Source of the DNA: Hydrogenimonas urashimensis
Lineage (GTDB): Bacteria; Campylobacterota; Campylobacteria; Campylobacterales; Hydrogenimonadaceae
Direction: 5' to 3'
Assembly (NCBI RefSeq): GCF_016593255.1
Contig: NZ_AP023212.1
Span: 1,290,001-1,354,000 of the forward strand
Length of the DNA stretch: 64,000 bases
Shown: positions 35,653 to 44,273 of the stretch, piece after piece
Layout of the letters: each line of letters starts with the position of its first letter
How positions within the stretch are numbered: the stretch's first letter is position 1
Notes under the pieces: model-generated
What the model was told of the DNA's origin: nothing
Database searches by the model: none
The model's input: the letters and a program-made list of their open reading frames with translations, nothing else
Position numbers and translations under genes: made by a program

Positions 35653-36264
35653 ATGAAAAGCGTACCGTTTGAAAACGAAACCGTCGTCCCATCCAAAATC
35701 GTCTGTGTGGGACGCAACTATGTGGAGCACATCGAGGAGCTAGGCAACGAGGTACCCGAGAGAATGGTCCTTTTTTGCAAGCCCAACTCGGCCATCTCCG
35801 ATGCGTTCGGCTATTTCACGCCCGATACCCGCTTCGAAGGGGAGATCTGCCTGCTGATGGGATCGGAAGGTATCGAAGGCATCGGTTTCGGTTTCGATCT
35901 GACCCATGCCCATATCCAGAACGAACTGAAGCGAAAGGGGCTGCCGTGGGAGCGGGCGAAAGCATTCGACGGATCGGCCGTATTCTCCGATTTTGTCCGA
36001 GCGCCCGACGATCTTTCAAGCATCGGCTTCAGGCTCCGGCGAAACGGTATCCTCGTTCAGGAGGCCCGCTACGACCATATGATCTACAAACCTGAAACCG
36101 TCATCGAAGAGATTCGGCGTTTCATGACGCTGGAGAAGGGGGATATCGTCATGACCGGCACGCCCAAAGGGGTTTCGCCCTACGCAAAAGGCGACCGTTT
36201 CCGGGTCGAACTTTTCGACGGGGATGCTATACTGCTGCAAAAAGAGTGGAGCGTGAAAGCATGA
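35653..36264 (+). CDS. Fumarylacetoacetate hydrolase-family protein
   Basis: This 203-residue metal-dependent hydrolase or decarboxylase has the FAH core (KIVCVGRNYVEH at the N-terminus, then FEGEICLLMG with acidic metal ligands, and GDIVMTGTPKGV). Members include acylpyruvate hydrolases and oxaloacetate decarboxylases; the substrate is unknown. The ATG at 35653 matches the usual family start. An in-frame ATG at 35641 overlaps a TATGAT-like -10 box. It is the first gene of a four-gene overlapping operon. Confidence 0.88.
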   Translation: MKSVPFENETVVPSKIVCVGRNYVEHIEELGNEVPERMVLFCKPNSAISDAFGYFTPDTRFEGEICLLMGSEGIEGIGFGFDLTHAHIQNELKRKGLPWERAKAFDGSAVFSDFVRAPDDLSSIGFRLRRNGILVQEARYDHMIYKPETVIEEIRRFMTLEKGDIVMTGTPKGVSPYAKGDRFRVELFDGDAILLQKEWSVKA

Positions 36265-36692
36265 TCGACAAGTCAAAACTGCCGACCGTCTCCTATGAGG
36301 GCATGAACGCCATGCACTACGAAGAGGTGGCTCGGATCAACGGCCTTCTCGAGAAACTGGACAAAGGTGCCGCCGTGTCCGAAATCACCGAAGCGGTGGA
36401 AGCGCTGCTCGAGCACATGCAGGAGCATTTCGACTACGAAGAGGGAATGCTTCAAAACAGGGGATTTGGCATGTTCGACATCCACCGAAGCGATCACAAC
36501 CGCATCATGGGAGAGACCCGCATGGCCTATATGAACTGGCGAAACTTCAAGGACAGGGAGGCTTTGAAGGCGTTCATGGAAGAGGAGTTCATCGAGTGGC
36601 TGAACCTGCATATCCAGGCGATGGACAGTGTCGCCGCCGATTTTCTGAACCGATTGGAGAGAGACGATGACGATTCTTTTCGCCCCCAGTGA
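36261..36692 (+). CDS. Bacteriohemerythrin
   Basis: This 143-residue di-iron oxygen-binding protein has all ligands at canonical spacing: His19, His56 and Glu60, His75 and His79, His117 and Asp122. Its start overlaps the FAH stop (ATGA). Hemerythrins of Campylobacterota store or sense O2 and protect oxygen-sensitive Fe-S enzymes, which would suit a hydrogenase-using microaerophile. Confidence 0.93.
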   Translation: MIDKSKLPTVSYEGMNAMHYEEVARINGLLEKLDKGAAVSEITEAVEALLEHMQEHFDYEEGMLQNRGFGMFDIHRSDHNRIMGETRMAYMNWRNFKDREALKAFMEEEFIEWLNLHIQAMDSVAADFLNRLERDDDDSFRPQ

Positions 36693-37410
36693 AGGGAAAC
36701 GTCCCGGCGGAAAGCTGCCGCCGGTGGACACGTCGGCTTTTTGCTTTCCGGAGCTCTACGGCTTCCGTAAAGAGGCGATGGAGAGATACGGCACATTCGT
36801 AAAAAACGCTCCTCTCGACGCGCTTAAAAAGCTCTTCGGCATCAAAGACGAAAAGCTCATCGAACGCTACCGCACCGATCTCTTCGATGCACCGACCATG
36901 AAAGCCGTGGAGCGTTACGACGGGGTGGCCTACGACTACCTGGATTACGCCTCTTTGCCGCAAAGAGCGCAGCGATACGTCGATGAACACCTGATCATAT
37001 TCAGCAATCTGCTCGGGCCCGTCTGCGCTTCGGACCGCGTTCCGGACTACAAGCTGAAGCAGGGGGAATCCATCGGCGGTTTCATCCCCGAGAAATTCTA
37101 CAAAGCGCATTTCAGCCATGCGCTGGATGCCTATCTTGAAGCCAATGGCCCCATCGTGGACCTTCGGGCCGGTTTTTACGAGAAATTCTACAAAATCTCC
37201 CTTCCATACATCACGATGAAGTTTCTCAAAAACGGCAAAACGGTAAGCCACTGGGCCAAAGCGTACCGGGGCACCGTCTTGAAAGAGATGGCAAAGCATG
37301 CTATTATGGAAGAGAAGGATTTGCTGGCCATGGATGTGGAAGGATTGAACATCCTGGAGATCAAAACCCTCAACAACAAAAAAGAGATCGTTTACGACAT
37401 CGTGACATGA
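36667..37410 (+). CDS. yaaA: YaaA-family peroxide-stress protein
   Basis: This 247-residue protein of the YaaA/DUF328 family opens with MTILFAPSEGKRPGG and has the conserved SNLLGPV and DLRAGFY segments. E. coli YaaA limits intracellular iron and damage during peroxide stress and binds DNA. The gene overlaps the hemerythrin gene by 26 bases, so the operon appears to deal with oxygen or oxidant exposure. Confidence 0.9.
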   Translation: MTILFAPSEGKRPGGKLPPVDTSAFCFPELYGFRKEAMERYGTFVKNAPLDALKKLFGIKDEKLIERYRTDLFDAPTMKAVERYDGVAYDYLDYASLPQRAQRYVDEHLIIFSNLLGPVCASDRVPDYKLKQGESIGGFIPEKFYKAHFSHALDAYLEANGPIVDLRAGFYEKFYKISLPYITMKFLKNGKTVSHWAKAYRGTVLKEMAKHAIMEEKDLLAMDVEGLNILEIKTLNNKKEIVYDIVT

Positions 37411-38204
37411 ATATAGAACAAAACAGCGAACACACCATCGACTTCTGCATGCTTGACTACCAGTGCAGCTATCTGCCGGATAGGAAGACAAGGATGTTCT
37501 ACCGCTATATGCGCCATGCGAGCAAGGATCTTGTCAGCGAATTGATACGGCGCGGATGGCGGCGGTTCGGATGCTATTTCTTCCACCCCATCTGCGCCGG
37601 ATGCACCGGATGCAAGAGCCTTCGTATCGACGCGCAACGGTTCACTCTCTCCAAATCGCAGAAGCGGGTCATGAAGAAAAACCGGCAGACGATGCTCTAT
37701 ATCCGAAAGCCGGGCATGACGCAGGAGCACCTGGATCTTTACAACCGCTTCCACAAATACAAGAGCGAGACAAGCGACTGGAAATATACCCCCGTCAACC
37801 CCCACCTCTACTACGAAAATTTCGTCGACGGGGCCCACGATTTCGGCAAAGAAGTTCTCTACTTCATCGACGACAAACTGGTGGGCGTCGATCTGATCGA
37901 CATGACGACAGACGGCATCAGCTCCATCTACTTCTTCTACGACCCCGACTATGCGAAATATTCGCTGGGCACCTACTCGCTGCTGATGCAGATACATTTC
38001 GCCAAACAGATGGGATTGCGCTGGATCTACCTGGGATACTGGGTCCATGGGTGCAGAAGCTTCGCCTACAAAACCGCTTTCAAGCCCCTTGAGGTGCTCG
38101 ACGGGTTTCCCCCTCTCACCGAAGAGCCGGAGTGGGTCCCTTTCGACGAGAAAAAAGCGCAGGGCAACGCTTCGTGCCGCATTGCCGCTTCATCTGCCGG
38201 TTAG
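37407..38204 (+). CDS. bpt: Aspartate/glutamate leucyltransferase (N-end rule)
   Basis: This 265-residue aminoacyl-tRNA-protein transferase is predicted to add Leu to N-terminal Asp or Glu, marking proteins for ClpS/ClpAP. The early Cys pattern (Cys14, then HPICAGCTGCKSLRID) and the C-terminal GNAT-like half (YFFYDPDYAKYSLGTYSLL, YLGYWVHG) match Bpt. It overlaps yaaA by four bases and ends the operon. Confidence 0.92.
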   Translation: MNIEQNSEHTIDFCMLDYQCSYLPDRKTRMFYRYMRHASKDLVSELIRRGWRRFGCYFFHPICAGCTGCKSLRIDAQRFTLSKSQKRVMKKNRQTMLYIRKPGMTQEHLDLYNRFHKYKSETSDWKYTPVNPHLYYENFVDGAHDFGKEVLYFIDDKLVGVDLIDMTTDGISSIYFFYDPDYAKYSLGTYSLLMQIHFAKQMGLRWIYLGYWVHGCRSFAYKTAFKPLEVLDGFPPLTEEPEWVPFDEKKAQGNASCRIAASSAG

Positions 38205-38371
38205 GAGCATGAGCTCTGACCCATTCGTTTTCGGCTCCGGAAGCTTCGCTTTTTAAATAAGAGTATTTTTGTCCTGTTTATTAAACTTCACTATTACTTG
38301 CCCGCCTTTATCGGTTTTTTCGCTCGATTCGCTAAACTCCCTCGCAATCAAAACGAGAGGAGGAAACATTC

Positions 38372-38566
38372 ATGAAAAAGATCATCGTTGCGGCGCTTTT
38401 TGCATTGGCGACAGCGGCTTTGGCCGAAGAGACGGTTCAGTACGACGCCACAACCTACGGCCCGTCCGATACGGTTGTTCATTACGACAACGACCGTCAA
38501 CAGGACGAAAACAGAAACCAGACCAACGTCCCGAACAACGACGTCTACCCTCAGACAGACAAATAG
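38372..38566 (+). CDS. Small exported Asn/Asp/Gln-rich peptide
   Basis: This 64-residue ORF has a clean signal peptide (MKKIIVAALFALATAALAEE) behind GAGGAGGAAAC, which decides the start. The mature 45 residues are polar, rich in Asp, Asn, Gln and Tyr, with no Cys. It is probably periplasmic and disordered. No family is recognised. It converges with the hydrogenase operon. Confidence 0.7.
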   Translation: MKKIIVAALFALATAALAEETVQYDATTYGPSDTVVHYDNDRQQDENRNQTNVPNNDVYPQTDK

Positions 38567-38678
38567 TCTGTTTCCTTTTTCGGAGGCCTCGCCGCCTCCT
38601 CCGACTCAAACTCTCCTTCCACACCAACCAACAGAGCTGCGAAAGTTGTCAAAATCAACATCGTGCGCTGCACCCCGG

Positions 38679-40370
38679 TCACAGCGTGCATGCGCTTTTG
38701 ATACTGTATCGGGACAACTCCTTTCCTTTCGTATCGACGACATGGACGGCACACGCCAGGCAGGGATCGAAGGAGTGGATGATGCGGAGCACTTCCAGCG
38801 GCTTTGCTGGATCGGCGAGACGAACACCTATCAGCGACTCCTCGTAGGGTCCTCTTGTCTTGCCGGCATCTTTCGGGGAGGCGTTCCAGGTCGTCGGGGC
38901 CACCACCTGATAGTTGTGTATCCTGGCATCTTCGATCCCGACAAAATGGGAGAGTACGCCACGGGGCACTTCATGGATTCCCCTCCCCTTCGCCGATTTC
39001 GGCAACGCTTCGAAATCGTATCGGCTCCAGGTCTCCTCGTCGTAATATTTGATGTTTTCGATCAGGTCGCTGCAGAAATCGAAAATGACATCGCAGCAGA
39101 TCTGCGCTTCAACAGCCCGCGCGGCGTTCCTGCCCACACTCGATGAGAAGTCGATGAGCTCCATGCCCGTTTCGCTCATGAAACGCTCCACGACGGGCCG
39201 GATGATGCCCGACCCCTTCAGGTAGCCGATGATCATCCGTGCCGCGGGCCCCACCTCCATCGGCTGCCCTTTGTACCGTGGCGCCTTCACCCAGCTGTAT
39301 TTGCCCTCCGTTCTCAGCGTGCCGTCCTCGTTGAGATCGGTGTATTGGGGGACGGTGGACCCTTCGTAGGGAGATTTTCCGCCACTGCGGTCATACCAGG
39401 CCCTCGACACCTCTTCGGTGATATGGCCATCGTCGAAAGGTTCGACACGGTCGAAATCGTGCCCGTAAACGACACCGCTTTCAAAAAGATCCCTGCCGTT
39501 GGCAAAACGGTAGCCTCCTGATGCCATGAAGTTGCCATGCCCGCGGCCCACCCCCTCTTTCATCTCCTCTCCGTAGGCCTCCACGAGCAGTTTCATATCG
39601 GGTATGTAGGCGCGTTCGATGAAGTCGCGGGTATCTTTGATGATGAACATGAAATCGTTCAGACGTTGGGGATTGAGCATGTCCGCGACACTCGTGACCC
39701 CGCCGACAACGAGATTCTGGGGATGGGGCGTCTTGCCCGCGAAAATGGCGATCGCCTTGCTCAGAATTCTCTGGACGCGAAGCGCCTCGAAATAGTGGTT
39801 GATGAGCACCAGATTCTCCTCCGGCGAGAGGCGGTAGGCGTCGTGCCCCCAGTATCCGTTGGCGAAGAGTCCCAGGCGCCCCGCCCTGACGAACGAAGCC
39901 AGCTTCTCCTTCAAAGAGGAGAAGTGCCCCACGGAGCTTCGGTAGGGGTAGTCGTGATACCGCTTGGCGACCTGCTCCGCCCTGGCGACATCCGCATCGA
40001 GCGCACGCACGATATCGACGTAATCGAGCGAGTGGAGGTGGTAGAAATGGATGATATGGTCCTGCACGAAAAGAGAGAGGGTGATGAGATTGCGTACAAT
40101 GAGCGCGTTGGGCGGGGGTACGATGCCGTAGGCATCCTCGACGGCGGCTATCGAGGCGCGGTAATGGACATTGGTGCAGACACCGCAGATGCGCTGGGCG
40201 ATGAGTCCCGCATCCCTGGGATCGCGGCCCTGAAGAATGATTTCGATTCCGCGGAAAAGCTGTCCCGACGCCCACGCTTCTGTCACCACGTTGTTTTCGT
40301 CGATTTCCACTTCGATGCGCAGATGCCCTTCGATTCGGGTGACCGGATCGATCACGATTTTTCTACCCAT
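38679..40370 (-). CDS. [NiFe] hydrogenase large subunit
   Basis: This 563-residue catalytic subunit has Ni-Fe ligands at Cys62 and Cys65 (RICGVC) and Cys537 and Cys540 (DPCLACAVH). A 20-residue tail after His543 would be cut by a maturation protease not found in this window. The start MGRKIVIDPVTRIEGH overlaps the end of the fused small-subunit gene by eight bases; the frame is open 12 codons further up. There is no Tat partner signal on the small subunit, so the enzyme is cytosolic. The sequence looks like a group 2-type uptake enzyme (inference). Confidence 0.94.
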   Translation of the reverse strand: MGRKIVIDPVTRIEGHLRIEVEIDENNVVTEAWASGQLFRGIEIILQGRDPRDAGLIAQRICGVCTNVHYRASIAAVEDAYGIVPPPNALIVRNLITLSLFVQDHIIHFYHLHSLDYVDIVRALDADVARAEQVAKRYHDYPYRSSVGHFSSLKEKLASFVRAGRLGLFANGYWGHDAYRLSPEENLVLINHYFEALRVQRILSKAIAIFAGKTPHPQNLVVGGVTSVADMLNPQRLNDFMFIIKDTRDFIERAYIPDMKLLVEAYGEEMKEGVGRGHGNFMASGGYRFANGRDLFESGVVYGHDFDRVEPFDDGHITEEVSRAWYDRSGGKSPYEGSTVPQYTDLNEDGTLRTEGKYSWVKAPRYKGQPMEVGPAARMIIGYLKGSGIIRPVVERFMSETGMELIDFSSSVGRNAARAVEAQICCDVIFDFCSDLIENIKYYDEETWSRYDFEALPKSAKGRGIHEVPRGVLSHFVGIEDARIHNYQVVAPTTWNASPKDAGKTRGPYEESLIGVRLADPAKPLEVLRIIHSFDPCLACAVHVVDTKGKELSRYSIKSACTL

Positions 40371-42798
40371 GATTTTCCTCCTCGCCCAAAGGCCTCTCGT
40401 TGGCATAAAGATCGAACGCCACCTTCCCCTCGCCGCATGCGATGCAGCCGTGCCCCGCCTGAACCGGCCAGCTCGTGCCTTCGTTGAACTTCACCTGGGG
40501 GCAGTTGAGATCGGCGTAGGGCCCTTTGCATCCCATTTTGAAAAGGCACCACCCCTTCTTCGCCCCCTCGTCGCCCCACTCGAGCACGAACTCTTCGAGA
40601 TCGTAGTGGCCGCGACGCTCGCAGTTGTCGTGAATGCGGTAGCTGTAGGCCCATTTCGGCCGCCTCTTCTCATCGAGCTCGGGCACTTCGTCGAACATGA
40701 TGTAGTAGATGAGCGTGCCTACGACATTGGCCGGATTGACGGGGCATCCGGGCAGGTTGATCACGTCATCGCGTCCCAGCGCTTCCGATACGCCGACGGC
40801 GCCCGTCGGGTTGGGTGCCGCCGCCACGACGCCGCCATCGAACGCGCACGTGCCTACGGCAAACACCGCCGCGGCGCCCTTCGCCACCCTTTTCAGGAAG
40901 TCCGCGCCGGTTTCGCCTTTGGGCCCGATGCGCAAGAACTTGCCCTCCATTGCCAGGGGTACGGCGCCCTCCACGATCAGCACGTACCCATTTTCATCCT
41001 CTTTGATGACCGATTCGAGCGCACTCTCGCTCTGCTCCCCCGCCGCCGCCATCAGCAGTTCGTGATAATCGAGCGAAATGTAGTTGAGGATCAGATCGGT
41101 GATTTTTGGCTGAGCCGTTTTGATGAATGCCGTCGAATTCCCGGTACAATCGGCCAGTTCGAGCCATACGATCGGGATCTTGTTGAGCTGCCTGAGAGCC
41201 TGGTCGACCAGCTCTTCGTGCGCGGGAGAAAGACGCATGCTCGCCGTGATCATCGAGACCCAGCGGTTGTATTCCCGGTTCATGTCGAGCGCTTTGATCG
41301 CCTCTTCGAGGTTCTCGCTCGTGATTTTGTTTCTCGGATGCAGGCGGTTGAATTTTTCGATCCGCTTACGGATCCGCTCCATTTCGGCCGCCTCCTCCGC
41401 CGCTTTTTTGGCCGCCCGGATTCTGGCCGCCTCTTTCGGATCGACCTTTGTTTGGCGTATGAGATCGACGATATCCTGTTTGCAGCGGCCGCATACCCTG
41501 CCCGCTTCGGTCAAACCCTTCAGATCAGCAAAACAGGTGACGGCGTTTTCCCTGATGATGTCGACGAGATCCTTTTCGTAGGTTCCGGTACAGCTGCATA
41601 CGAGCCGGCCCCTCTCTCCGACCTTTCGGCTCTGATAGAAAAAAGCGGGATCGATCGGCTCGTTCTTCTCCATAAGCCGTTTGAGACTCATGAGATCCAC
41701 ATTGGAATTGAGACCGATGAAACGACGCAGAAGATCATGGTTGACGATGTACTGATCGATCCGCTTCTCTTTTTTCGACTCGATGATGATATCTTCATTC
41801 TCTTCGTCGCGCCGATCGTAGAGAGGCGACGTGACGTCGGCAAAATGGAATGACCCGACTTTCAGCCCGTCGATGGAGGGTTCGCGTTCGAACACCCTCT
41901 TTTTGAGGCCCAGCAGATTGTCGACAGCGATGTCGGCTTCCCGGGTGCACTCCCTGACCCTTCCAGGAATGAATCCGCTCTCGCGAATCTGCGCGGCCTC
42001 CCCGACGGCGTAGATGTCCGGGTCGCTGGTGCGCATCGTTTCGTCGACCAATATACCCCGGTCGGTTTCGAGTGCCTCTTTCGCGAAATCGATGTTGGGC
42101 TCGATCCCGATGCCGAAGACAAGAAAAGGATCGTCGATCGAGTGATGTTTCGTCCGTATGCGTTCCAGCCGATTTCTTGCAATCTTTTTGTCGACAATTT
42201 CGTCGTGATAGGAGATCTTCACCCTCGGGTCAGTTTCGAAGGTCTTCGCGATCCACTCCACTGCCGTGGGATTGAGCGCACGGTCGTAAAGGTGGGAGCC
42301 CCGTGAAAGAAGATAGATCCCTTTGGGATCGGGCAGTTTTATCAACGTATCCAGAAGTTCCAGTCCGATCGGCCCGACACCGACGATGACGGCATTGCGC
42401 CCTTTCAATCCCTTGGCAATCTTGAAGGCATCGTCGGCGCTGCGGAACGTCGCCGCGTTTTCAAGCGAGGTAATATCGAAAAGCTCTTTCGGTTTCGATC
42501 CGGTGGCTATGAGGAGTCTGTCGTAGCCGAAGGAGGCGTTTTTTGAAAAGACCCTCTTTCTTTTCGTATCGATGGAGACGATACGCTGATCGAGTTCGAT
42601 CCTCACGCCCGGATGGATATCAAGACGGATATCCTCCACTCTCGCGCGGCCCTCCACGAGCCGGCACAGATGGATGCGGTCGTAGGGCGGGTACTTTTCC
42701 GCCGACACGATCAGAACATCGTGCCCCTTCTGCCGCTCCATGATCGCATTGGCGGCATACGCCGCCGCTATGCCGCCTCCCACGATGACGATTCGCAT
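40363..42798 (-). CDS. FAD/NAD(P) oxidoreductase - BFD [2Fe-2S] - [NiFe] hydrogenase small subunit fusion
   Basis: This is one 811-residue chain. Residues 1-390 form an NirB/ferredoxin-reductase-like flavoprotein (VIVGGGIAAAYAA for FAD, VIVGVGPIGLELL for NAD(P)H, DIYAVGEAAQ). Residues 398-447 are a BFD-type [2Fe-2S] domain (Cys401, Cys403, Cys436, Cys439). A charged helical linker leads to a hydrogenase small subunit (about 545-800). Its proximal-cluster ligands are Cys551, Cys651 and Cys685, with Asn554 where a Cys is usual. The distal cluster has His723, Cys726, Cys751 and Cys757. The medial cluster has Cys766, Cys785 and Cys788 plus Pro778. There is no Tat signal. The chain suggests direct electron flow from H2 to NAD(P)+ or a similar carrier. 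Confidence 0.93.
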   Translation of the reverse strand: MRIVIVGGGIAAAYAANAIMERQKGHDVLIVSAEKYPPYDRIHLCRLVEGRARVEDIRLDIHPGVRIELDQRIVSIDTKRKRVFSKNASFGYDRLLIATGSKPKELFDITSLENAATFRSADDAFKIAKGLKGRNAVIVGVGPIGLELLDTLIKLPDPKGIYLLSRGSHLYDRALNPTAVEWIAKTFETDPRVKISYHDEIVDKKIARNRLERIRTKHHSIDDPFLVFGIGIEPNIDFAKEALETDRGILVDETMRTSDPDIYAVGEAAQIRESGFIPGRVRECTREADIAVDNLLGLKKRVFEREPSIDGLKVGSFHFADVTSPLYDRRDEENEDIIIESKKEKRIDQYIVNHDLLRRFIGLNSNVDLMSLKRLMEKNEPIDPAFFYQSRKVGERGRLVCSCTGTYEKDLVDIIRENAVTCFADLKGLTEAGRVCGRCKQDIVDLIRQTKVDPKEAARIRAAKKAAEEAAEMERIRKRIEKFNRLHPRNKITSENLEEAIKALDMNREYNRWVSMITASMRLSPAHEELVDQALRQLNKIPIVWLELADCTGNSTAFIKTAQPKITDLILNYISLDYHELLMAAAGEQSESALESVIKEDENGYVLIVEGAVPLAMEGKFLRIGPKGETGADFLKRVAKGAAAVFAVGTCAFDGGVVAAAPNPTGAVGVSEALGRDDVINLPGCPVNPANVVGTLIYYIMFDEVPELDEKRRPKWAYSYRIHDNCERRGHYDLEEFVLEWGDEGAKKGWCLFKMGCKGPYADLNCPQVKFNEGTSWPVQAGHGCIACGEGKVAFDLYANERPLGEEENHG

Positions 42799-42868
42799 GA
42801 CATCTGCTCCGTTTCCTTCTCAATTCCAAAAAACCTTCCGGTCTCCGCCGCATTTGCCGTTGTCGACT

Positions 42869-42953
42869 ATTTTACCACTTTTGTGAAAAGCGACGATTAG
42901 AGTATGAACCATTATTAATGCAGATTCTTCATATCATAATCAATCGATATAAT
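42869..42953. promoter_or_regulatory. Divergent promoters between hydrogenase and porin genes
   Basis: TATAAT at 42948-42953 reads rightwards to the FadL-like gene. TAAAAT at 42869-42874 reads leftwards to the hydrogenase fusion gene. Neither has a strong -35. The 192-base gap otherwise shows no ORF. Confidence 0.45.
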
Positions 42954-42990
42954 ACTCCCGCAAAACACTACCATACGAAGAAGGAAAATC

Positions 42991-44235
42991 ATGTTGAAAC
43001 GAGTCATGCTGCTCAGCGCGGTCGGCGCTTCACTGCTCTGGGCCACCAACGGAGACGAGCTCATGGGTATCGGCGCCAAATCACGTGCCATGGGGGGTGT
43101 GGGTATCGCGCTGGACCTGGGTGCGGAAAACGGATTGAACAACCCGGCGTTCATCGAGACCGGCGGCAGGCAGGAATTCCTGCTGGGAGGCACCCTGTTC
43201 ATGCCCGACGTCTCCTATGACGGAGGAGACGGGTACAAAAAGAGCGACGCCGATCTGAGCGTCATTCCGGCTGCCGCCCTGGCCGGTCGGATCAACGAGC
43301 GTTTCAGCTACGGTGTCGGCATGTTCGGAACCGCCGGTATGGGGGTCGACTACAGGGATGACGAAAGCGAATCGACGATGCAGATGGTCACGGCCCTGCA
43401 GATCATGAAGTTCGCCGTACCGCTCTGCTACAAATTCGGCAATTTCCGTATCGGCTACACGCCCTATGTCCAGTACAGTTCCCTGGACATCAACTACAAG
43501 GAGCCGACACTTCTTGGCCGCCACAGGGGAGCCGGTGTCGCGCAGGACCTGGGAATCGGCCATATTTTCGGCGCCGGATACGTGTTCGACGGCAAACCTG
43601 TCGGCGGGATCACGCTCGATGGCCTGAAAATCGGTCTCGTCTACAAAACGTCGGTCGATATGGATTTCAAAGACCAGCTCCAGCAGGCCACGGAACTCTT
43701 CACCCTGCTTGGATACCTGGAAGATATGGGTGATACCCTGGAGCAGCCTTCCCAGTTCGGCGCCGGTCTCTCCTACGCTTTCGGGGCCCACCATACCGTC
43801 GCTTTCGACTGGAAACATATCAACTGGAGCGATGCTAAAGGGTACAAGGTTCTCAAATGGAAGGATCAGGACGTTTTTGCGATCGGCTACGAGTATGCGG
43901 AAGAGACCTGGTCGCTGCGTGCCGGTTACAACTACGCCTCCATGCCGTTTGCGGAGAAAGACGGCACCACGGCGCAAGGCGCCACGATCAACCTCTTCAA
44001 CCTGCTCGGTTTCCCGGCGACAGTCGAACAGCACTTCACGTTCGGGGGAGAGTACCGGGTGAATGAACACCTGAGTTTCAACGGCGCTTTTGTCTATGCT
44101 CCCGAGACCACGACCACTTACGATACCTCGGGGATCAATCCGGAAATTCCTCTTCTGCCCCATATCATCAACGACACGGCGAGCGTCAGACACCAGCAGT
44201 CGAGTCTGACGTTCACGCTCAATTACAGCTACTGA
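42991..44235 (+). CDS. OmpP1/FadL/TodX-family outer-membrane channel
   Basis: This 414-residue outer-membrane beta-barrel for hydrophobic compounds has a signal peptide (MLKRVMLLSAVGASLLWA). The typical N-terminal hatch motif (GDELMGIGAKSRAMGGVGIAL, then ENGLNNPA) follows. The strand-rich remainder ends in Tyr (TLNYSY), with the aromatic terminus needed for BAM recognition. The ligand is unknown. Confidence 0.92.
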   Translation: MLKRVMLLSAVGASLLWATNGDELMGIGAKSRAMGGVGIALDLGAENGLNNPAFIETGGRQEFLLGGTLFMPDVSYDGGDGYKKSDADLSVIPAAALAGRINERFSYGVGMFGTAGMGVDYRDDESESTMQMVTALQIMKFAVPLCYKFGNFRIGYTPYVQYSSLDINYKEPTLLGRHRGAGVAQDLGIGHIFGAGYVFDGKPVGGITLDGLKIGLVYKTSVDMDFKDQLQQATELFTLLGYLEDMGDTLEQPSQFGAGLSYAFGAHHTVAFDWKHINWSDAKGYKVLKWKDQDVFAIGYEYAEETWSLRAGYNYASMPFAEKDGTTAQGATINLFNLLGFPATVEQHFTFGGEYRVNEHLSFNGAFVYAPETTTTYDTSGINPEIPLLPHIINDTASVRHQQSSLTFTLNYSY

Positions 44236-44241
44236 TTCTCC

Positions 44242-44273
44242 AAAGAGCGATGGCTACTCTCTCATCGCTCTTT
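44242..44273. terminator. Hairpin between convergent genes
   Basis: Eleven-base-pair perfect arms (44242-44252 and 44263-44273) with a ten-base loop lie six bases after the porin stop. The right part overlaps the end of the opposite YtfJ-like gene. Only short T-runs flank it. Confidence 0.5.

Noticed and set aside
38582-38599. GC-rich hairpin between the small exported peptide gene and the hydrogenase gene as a terminator
   Set aside because: There are six-base arms but no T-run on either strand after the stem. It is too weak to call.
40363-42798. Separate small-subunit gene within the fusion frame
   Set aside because: No internal ribosome binding site with a start codon was found near residue 520-545, and the linker codons are continuous and coding-like.
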